Below, one piece after another: positions 60,307 through 64,000 of a DNA stretch of 64,000 nucleotides (position 1 is its first letter; each line of letters begins with the position of its first letter). The notes beneath the pieces were generated by a model. That model worked only from the letters and a program-made list of their open reading frames with translations, was not told the DNA's origin and did not search any database. This DNA comes from Bacteroidota bacterium. GTDB lineage: Bacteria > Bacteroidota > Bacteroidia > 2-12-FULL-35-15. Where the stretch lies: NCBI GenBank assembly GCA_947449315.1, contig CANFRC010000013.1, forward strand, positions 1 through 64,000, in the 5' to 3' direction. The position numbers and the translations under genes are program-made.

Positions 60307-62813
60307 TTAGATAGATGATTTTTTTCTTTTGTTCTTTTAATAAATTTCGCAATTTCAAACCATACGACGGAAACAAAACCTGTTGAAATACAAATTAGTA
60401 ATTGTAGGGAATTTAATGTTTCAAATTCAAAAAAGTCTGTCAGAGGTTTTACAAAAAGAAGCAGTGCTACAATTGTTACGGTTATAAAAATGATGATTAA
60501 AACCATGTTGTTCTTATACTTCAATGTTGTTAGAATGGAATAATAAAAGGAGCGGTTAATTAACGTTAAGAAAATGTTTGCTGCAATTAAAACTGTAAAA
60601 GTCATTGTTCTGGTTAGTGCTTCGTTGTAACCATTTTTAACAGCATATTGATACATCAATAAAGTTCCTCCAGTGATCACGATTCCTTGCAAGATGCTTA
60701 TGGATAATTCTTTCCAGCTAAAGAAAGTAGTTGAAAGAGGTTTTGGTTTTTGCAGCATGGTATTTTCTTCCATGGGTTCATTTTCATATATAATGGAGCA
60801 AGTAGGTCCCATAATTATTTCTAGAAAAATAATATGGATAGGCGAAAAAATTGTAGGGTATATCCATCCGAATGCTAACGGGAGGAATACTGTTAATAGG
60901 ATAGGGATGTGAATAGAAATAATATATTGAATTGCCTTTTTTAGATTAGCATATATTTTTCTTCCCATGGCAATGGCATCTACCATTTTCGACAGGTCAT
61001 CTTCAATCAATATAAGTGAGGCTGCTTGTTTTGCTATTTCTGTTCCCTTTTTGCCCATAGCAATTCCAATGTGAGCCGCTTTCAATGCTGGGCCGTCATT
61101 TACACCATCTCCGGTCATTGCTACAATTTGCCCCTTCGCTTTTAATGCGTTGATTATTTTTAATTTTGCTTCGGGAAACATACGCGTAAAAATAGTGGAG
61201 CTCATCACTGAATGTTGAAGATCATCGTCCTGCAATTTCATGAGTTTTTCACCGCTGATTTGTTTTTCATACGCTTGTAATCCTATTTGCTTCGCAATAG
61301 CTGCTGTTGTTGCTTCATTGTCACCTGTAATAATTTTTACTGCGATGCCAGCAGAATAAAAATTAGCTAATACTTTTTGTATGTTTTGTTTTGGAGGGTC
61401 GTAAAAGGCAACGATACCTTTAAATGTAAAAGGTAATTCTTGTTGCGCTTCTGGATAATTTTTTCCGGTAAAATTGGAAATACCTACTCCTAATACTCGG
61501 TATCCATCTGTCGCCAAAAAATCAATCGCCTTATGGATTGCTTGCTTTTCTGTTTCAGAAAGGTGTGAAACATGAATGAGCGCTTCAGGAGCCCCTTTAG
61601 CTGCGATGATGGTATTGCCATTCTTGTCTTCAAATAAATGTGTCATCATGGGTGGTTTTCCACCTAATGGGTATTCATGAATCAGTTTGTAATTATGCCG
61701 TTCGTCTTTTTCGATAAGCTCCTTGTAACTTTGGTGCAAAGCAATTTCCATTGGGTCAAAGGGGATAGGCTCACTGGCCCACATAGCCCAGTTGATTAAT
61801 TCTTTTTCATCGGCTCCTAAAGTGTCATCAAGTGAAGATATTTTTTCTGAAGACAAAACAAATAGTTTCGCCAAGCTCATTTTGTTTTCAGTGATTGTTC
61901 CTGTTTTGTCGGTGCAAATAACAGTAGCGCTACCTAATGTTTCAACAGTTTTCATTTGTTTAACAACAATGCCCATCTTCATCAAACGCCAGGCACCCAA
62001 TGCCATAAATGTGGTGAACGCAACAGGAATTTCTTCAGGCAAAATACTCATTGCCAATGTGAGTGATTGCAACAAACTGTTTAATAGGTTTTGAGAATGG
62101 TAATAATTAATTGCCCAAACAATCGAAAAAACGATAGCTCCAGCAATAGCCATCTTTTTTACAAAATTGGTGATCTGTATTTCTAATGGTGTTTTTTCTT
62201 CATCGATACTTTCTAAACTGGTTCCTATTTTACCCAATTTAGTTTCATTGCCTATAGCGGTGATGGTTGCAATTGCCATGCCGCTGGATACGGTCGTGCC
62301 GCTATAAATAAATTTATCCTCTTTTTTTATATTCTTGAAAACGGAAAGTGATTCGCCAGTAAGAATCGATTCGTTTACTGAAAAATCAGTAGCGTGAACA
62401 ATTGTTCCATCTGCAGCAATAGACGTTCCTTCCTCTATTATCATGCTATCTCCTACAACCAGCTCTTCACGCTTTATTTCTTCCACTTTCCCATTGCGAA
62501 CGACTTTGCATTTCGGTTGTGAAAAATCTTTAAGTTGATCCAATGCATTTTTGCTTCTTGAATATTGATACAAAGAAATGGACGTTTGGAAAACAATGGC
62601 AAAAAGTAGAAAAATTCCGTCTCCGATTTTCCCGCTTATAAAATAAATGGAAGACGCAGCCAATAGTAAGATCACCATCGGGTCTTTGGCTATTCGTTTT
62701 ATAGCCGCTATAAATTCACTTTCTTTTTTATAATCTAATTTATTTTGTCCAAAATTTTCCCTTGCAAGTAGCACTTGCTCATCTGTTAAACCTGATATGT
62801 TGTGTGGGATCAT
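60303..62813 (-). CDS. Cation-transporting P-type ATPase, P2-like with unusual transport-site residues
   Basis: 836 residues in the usual order: N-terminal cation-ATPase domain (GLTDEQVLLARENFGQNKLDYKK), actuator with TGES (ILTGESLSV), M4 motif SILPEEIPVAFTTF, phosphorylation site CTDKTGT with D302, nucleotide domain (KGAPEAL), hinge MTGDGVNDGPALKAA, and C-terminal helices. M4 resembles SERCA PEGLP but reads PEEIP. By alignment by eye the M5 Asn/Glu (SERCA N768, E771) are replaced by H and I, and the M6 N/T/D ligands by E/M/G, so Ca transport cannot be assumed. A VOC protein overlaps its end. Substrate unknown. Confidence 0.9.
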   Translation of the reverse strand: MIPHNISGLTDEQVLLARENFGQNKLDYKKESEFIAAIKRIAKDPMVILLLAASSIYFISGKIGDGIFLLFAIVFQTSISLYQYSRSKNALDQLKDFSQPKCKVVRNGKVEEIKREELVVGDSMIIEEGTSIAADGTIVHATDFSVNESILTGESLSVFKNIKKEDKFIYSGTTVSSGMAIATITAIGNETKLGKIGTSLESIDEEKTPLEIQITNFVKKMAIAGAIVFSIVWAINYYHSQNLLNSLLQSLTLAMSILPEEIPVAFTTFMALGAWRLMKMGIVVKQMKTVETLGSATVICTDKTGTITENKMSLAKLFVLSSEKISSLDDTLGADEKELINWAMWASEPIPFDPMEIALHQSYKELIEKDERHNYKLIHEYPLGGKPPMMTHLFEDKNGNTIIAAKGAPEALIHVSHLSETEKQAIHKAIDFLATDGYRVLGVGISNFTGKNYPEAQQELPFTFKGIVAFYDPPKQNIQKVLANFYSAGIAVKIITGDNEATTAAIAKQIGLQAYEKQISGEKLMKLQDDDLQHSVMSSTIFTRMFPEAKLKIINALKAKGQIVAMTGDGVNDGPALKAAHIGIAMGKKGTEIAKQAASLILIEDDLSKMVDAIAMGRKIYANLKKAIQYIISIHIPILLTVFLPLAFGWIYPTIFSPIHIIFLEIIMGPTCSIIYENEPMEENTMLQKPKPLSTTFFSWKELSISILQGIVITGGTLLMYQYAVKNGYNEALTRTMTFTVLIAANIFLTLINRSFYYSILTTLKYKNNMVLIIIFITVTIVALLLFVKPLTDFFEFETLNSLQLLICISTGFVSVVWFEIAKFIKRTKEKNHLSK

Positions 62814-62926
62814 TTTTTTCTTTTGAAATGGTTACTCAAGTAGCTTAAACGATAATAAATGCGGATTCAGATTTATATGTTTCAGTACGTTTCACTTGTT
62901 TTCCAATTCGTTGTGGCCCAGAAATG

Positions 62927-63520
62927 CTAATCATTTAATCCTTTTCCAGCAAGAATTTGTTTCATGCATTTTTCAATTCTCGCTTCCCTGGTTTGTGATT
63001 GTTTGGCAGCTGTAAAAAAAAGATTGTATGCTCTTTGTCGACCCGGTGTCAAAGCAAAAAATGCTTTTTTCAATGCAGGTGTCTTTTCTAATTTTTTCTG
63101 AAATTCTTCCGGAAAGAGGAGCTCCGTACTTTTTTTTAATTCCACTTTCAAGCCCGCTTTCTCTATTTGAATAGCTTCTTTTATATAGGCTTTTATAATG
63201 GAGGCGTTTTGAATAACCTCTTTTATATTGGTGAACCGAATCTGACGTGCCGCTTGCACATGTTCGGTTTGTTGGATAAGAACCCCTTTGGAATCTTTTA
63301 ATAAAGCACCTTTGACAAATAAGATTGCGCAGTATTTTTTAAAGCCATGAATTAAAACGACATTGCTTTTTTCTAACGTGTAACAAGGAACGCCCCATTT
63401 TAATTCTTCATCTAGACCAGATTCAAGAATAATCATTCTCAAATGTTCTAATTCATTTTGCCACTGCTTATTTTTAATAAAATAAAAATCAACTTTTGGG
63501 TTTGTCTTGCTTGTCGCCAT
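62927..63520 (-). CDS. YdeI-type DUF1801 domain protein
   Basis: 197 residues from the ATG at 63520 (MATSKTNPKVDFYFIKNKQWQNELEHLR); the ORF track begins at a TTG seven codons earlier. The N-terminal DUF1801-like domain includes ESGLDEELKWGVPCYTLEKSNVVLIHGFKKYCAILFVKG. The C-terminal part (FALTPGRQRAYNLFFTAAKQSQTREARIEKCM) is the Bacteroidota/OmpD-associated YdeI-like extension. The DUF1801 family has a ferredoxin-like alpha/beta fold with unknown function. It is monocistronic in appearance and 113 bp upstream of the ATPase on the same strand. Confidence 0.85.
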   Translation of the reverse strand: MATSKTNPKVDFYFIKNKQWQNELEHLRMIILESGLDEELKWGVPCYTLEKSNVVLIHGFKKYCAILFVKGALLKDSKGVLIQQTEHVQAARQIRFTNIKEVIQNASIIKAYIKEAIQIEKAGLKVELKKSTELLFPEEFQKKLEKTPALKKAFFALTPGRQRAYNLFFTAAKQSQTREARIEKCMKQILAGKGLND

Positions 63521-63593
63521 CAGTGTTATTTTATTCAACAATTTTTATGATTACATGATCAGTTTTTTGTCCTGATTTAACCGGCTGTATTTT

Positions 63594-63866
63594 TTATTGA
63601 TTAATGCTGTTAACCACTCTCACCGGAATAATTTCAATTTTCATATACGGGTAATACGGTAAAGTAGAAAGTTTTGCATGTACATCATCCGAGTCGGTGG
63701 CCATCATCACCATAAATATTCCTGACATATCTAGTTTAATAAAGTTGTCTACCAGCGTCCCATTTTCTTCTAATTCTTTTACTATTTCCTGTTCTTTTGG
63801 AAGAAGTTTCATACGTGTTTCGTTGTCTAATCCGTGTAATTCGATATTCAGCATAAATTTTTTCAT
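63594..63866 (-). CDS. YciI-like/muconolactone-isomerase-like small protein
   Basis: 90 residues, one dimeric alpha+beta barrel domain: MKKFMLNIELHGLDNETRMKLLPKEQEIVKELEENGTLVDNFIKLDMSGIFMVMMA, with a conserved-looking strand MKIEIIPVRVV near the end. Proteins of this type are small and variously annotated as YCII-related or muconolactone-like; the catalytic role here is uncertain. It stands alone about 75 bp upstream of the YdeI-like gene on the same strand. The sequence beyond it to the window end (63867-64000) holds no gene. Confidence 0.7.
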   Translation of the reverse strand: MKKFMLNIELHGLDNETRMKLLPKEQEIVKELEENGTLVDNFIKLDMSGIFMVMMATDSDDVHAKLSTLPYYPYMKIEIIPVRVVNSINQ

Positions 63867-64000
63867 AGTATCAATTTTTATATTTAGTCTTCATTCGTTT
63901 CTTTTTTTTGAGTAATAAACAAATACAACACACATCACCGAAATAGTTCTCTTCTAATTGAATACAGTCGTTATGGATAAAGGTTAATTTGTATTTTTTT

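Noticed and set aside
1-64000. rRNA, tRNA, prophage, transposase or toxin-antitoxin genes
   Set aside because: I looked for these by motif and context and saw none. A covariance or profile search was not possible, so small divergent RNAs could be missed.

Overview
This 64 kb window is a chromosomal segment of a low-GC member of the phylum Bacteroidota, probably an uncultivated or gliding lineage within Bacteroidia. The evidence is consistent. Eight encoded proteins carry C-terminal sorting domains of the type IX secretion system (T9SS), both type A and gliding-motility-associated type B. There is a PorP/SprF plus OmpA-type (PorE-like) pair, a TonB-dependent receptor, a LytTR response regulator with a propeller/Y_Y_Y histidine kinase, and Bacteroidota-type -7 promoter boxes (TAnnTTTG) upstream of many genes. 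The long IspG implies the MEP isoprenoid route and MqnC implies the futalosine menaquinone route. Genus or family cannot be settled from the window.

Layout. 0-2.1 kb: 3' part of a large repeat-bearing type B T9SS surface protein. 2.2-4.4 kb: Xaa-Pro aminopeptidase and an alpha/beta hydrolase. 4.4-5.2 kb: mostly non-coding, with a possible 56-residue single-TM protein. 5.2-10 kb: thiL, then a large hybrid sensor kinase and its LytTR regulator with their own promoter. 10.1-14.4 kb: surface glycan genes (two GT-C membrane glycosyltransferases around a GT2 enzyme). 14.6-19.4 kb: iron-sulfur operon sufA-like/B/C/D plus an EamA transporter, preceded by a striking palindrome at the predicted transcription start. 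19.4-26.5 kb: secreted PKD protein, ispG, another T9SS cargo, a TonB-dependent receptor and a tiny lipoprotein-like ORF. 26.5-35.5 kb: T9SS type B adhesin, PorP/SprF and PorE-like OmpA operon, divergent from an SBBP-repeat T9SS protein across an inverted-repeat promoter region. 35.5-45 kb: DUF7660 and Nfu, nadB, an ECF sigma/anti-sigma pair, a candidate structured RNA, lepA, metF, and a cytochrome c/PHM-like copper protein. 45-49.7 kb: ribE downstream of two paralogous surface proteins. 49.8-58.8 kb: mqnC, pepA, pdxA, and the DUF177-rpmF-plsX-fabH-accB-accC lipid operon. 59-63.9 kb: a minus-strand accessory group (RibD-C/DHFR-like reductase, membrane-anchored VOC protein, P-type ATPase, YdeI-like protein, YciI-like protein).

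How it fits together. Housekeeping cofactor and lipid genes (thiL, ispG, nadB, metF, ribE, mqnC, pdxA, acc/fab, suf, nfu) are interleaved with a large surface/secretion programme. The most unusual signals are a 21-bp palindromic element inserted in frame into lepA, with a probable decayed copy in pepA and a third copy between accB and accC; the 9-1-9 palindrome at the suf start site; the divergent promoter palindrome of the T9SS operon; the three-fold repeat in the anti-sigma factor; and the P-type ATPase lacking canonical Ca-site residues, translationally overlapped with an anchored VOC protein. No rRNA, tRNA, CRISPR array, transposase or phage gene was recognised.
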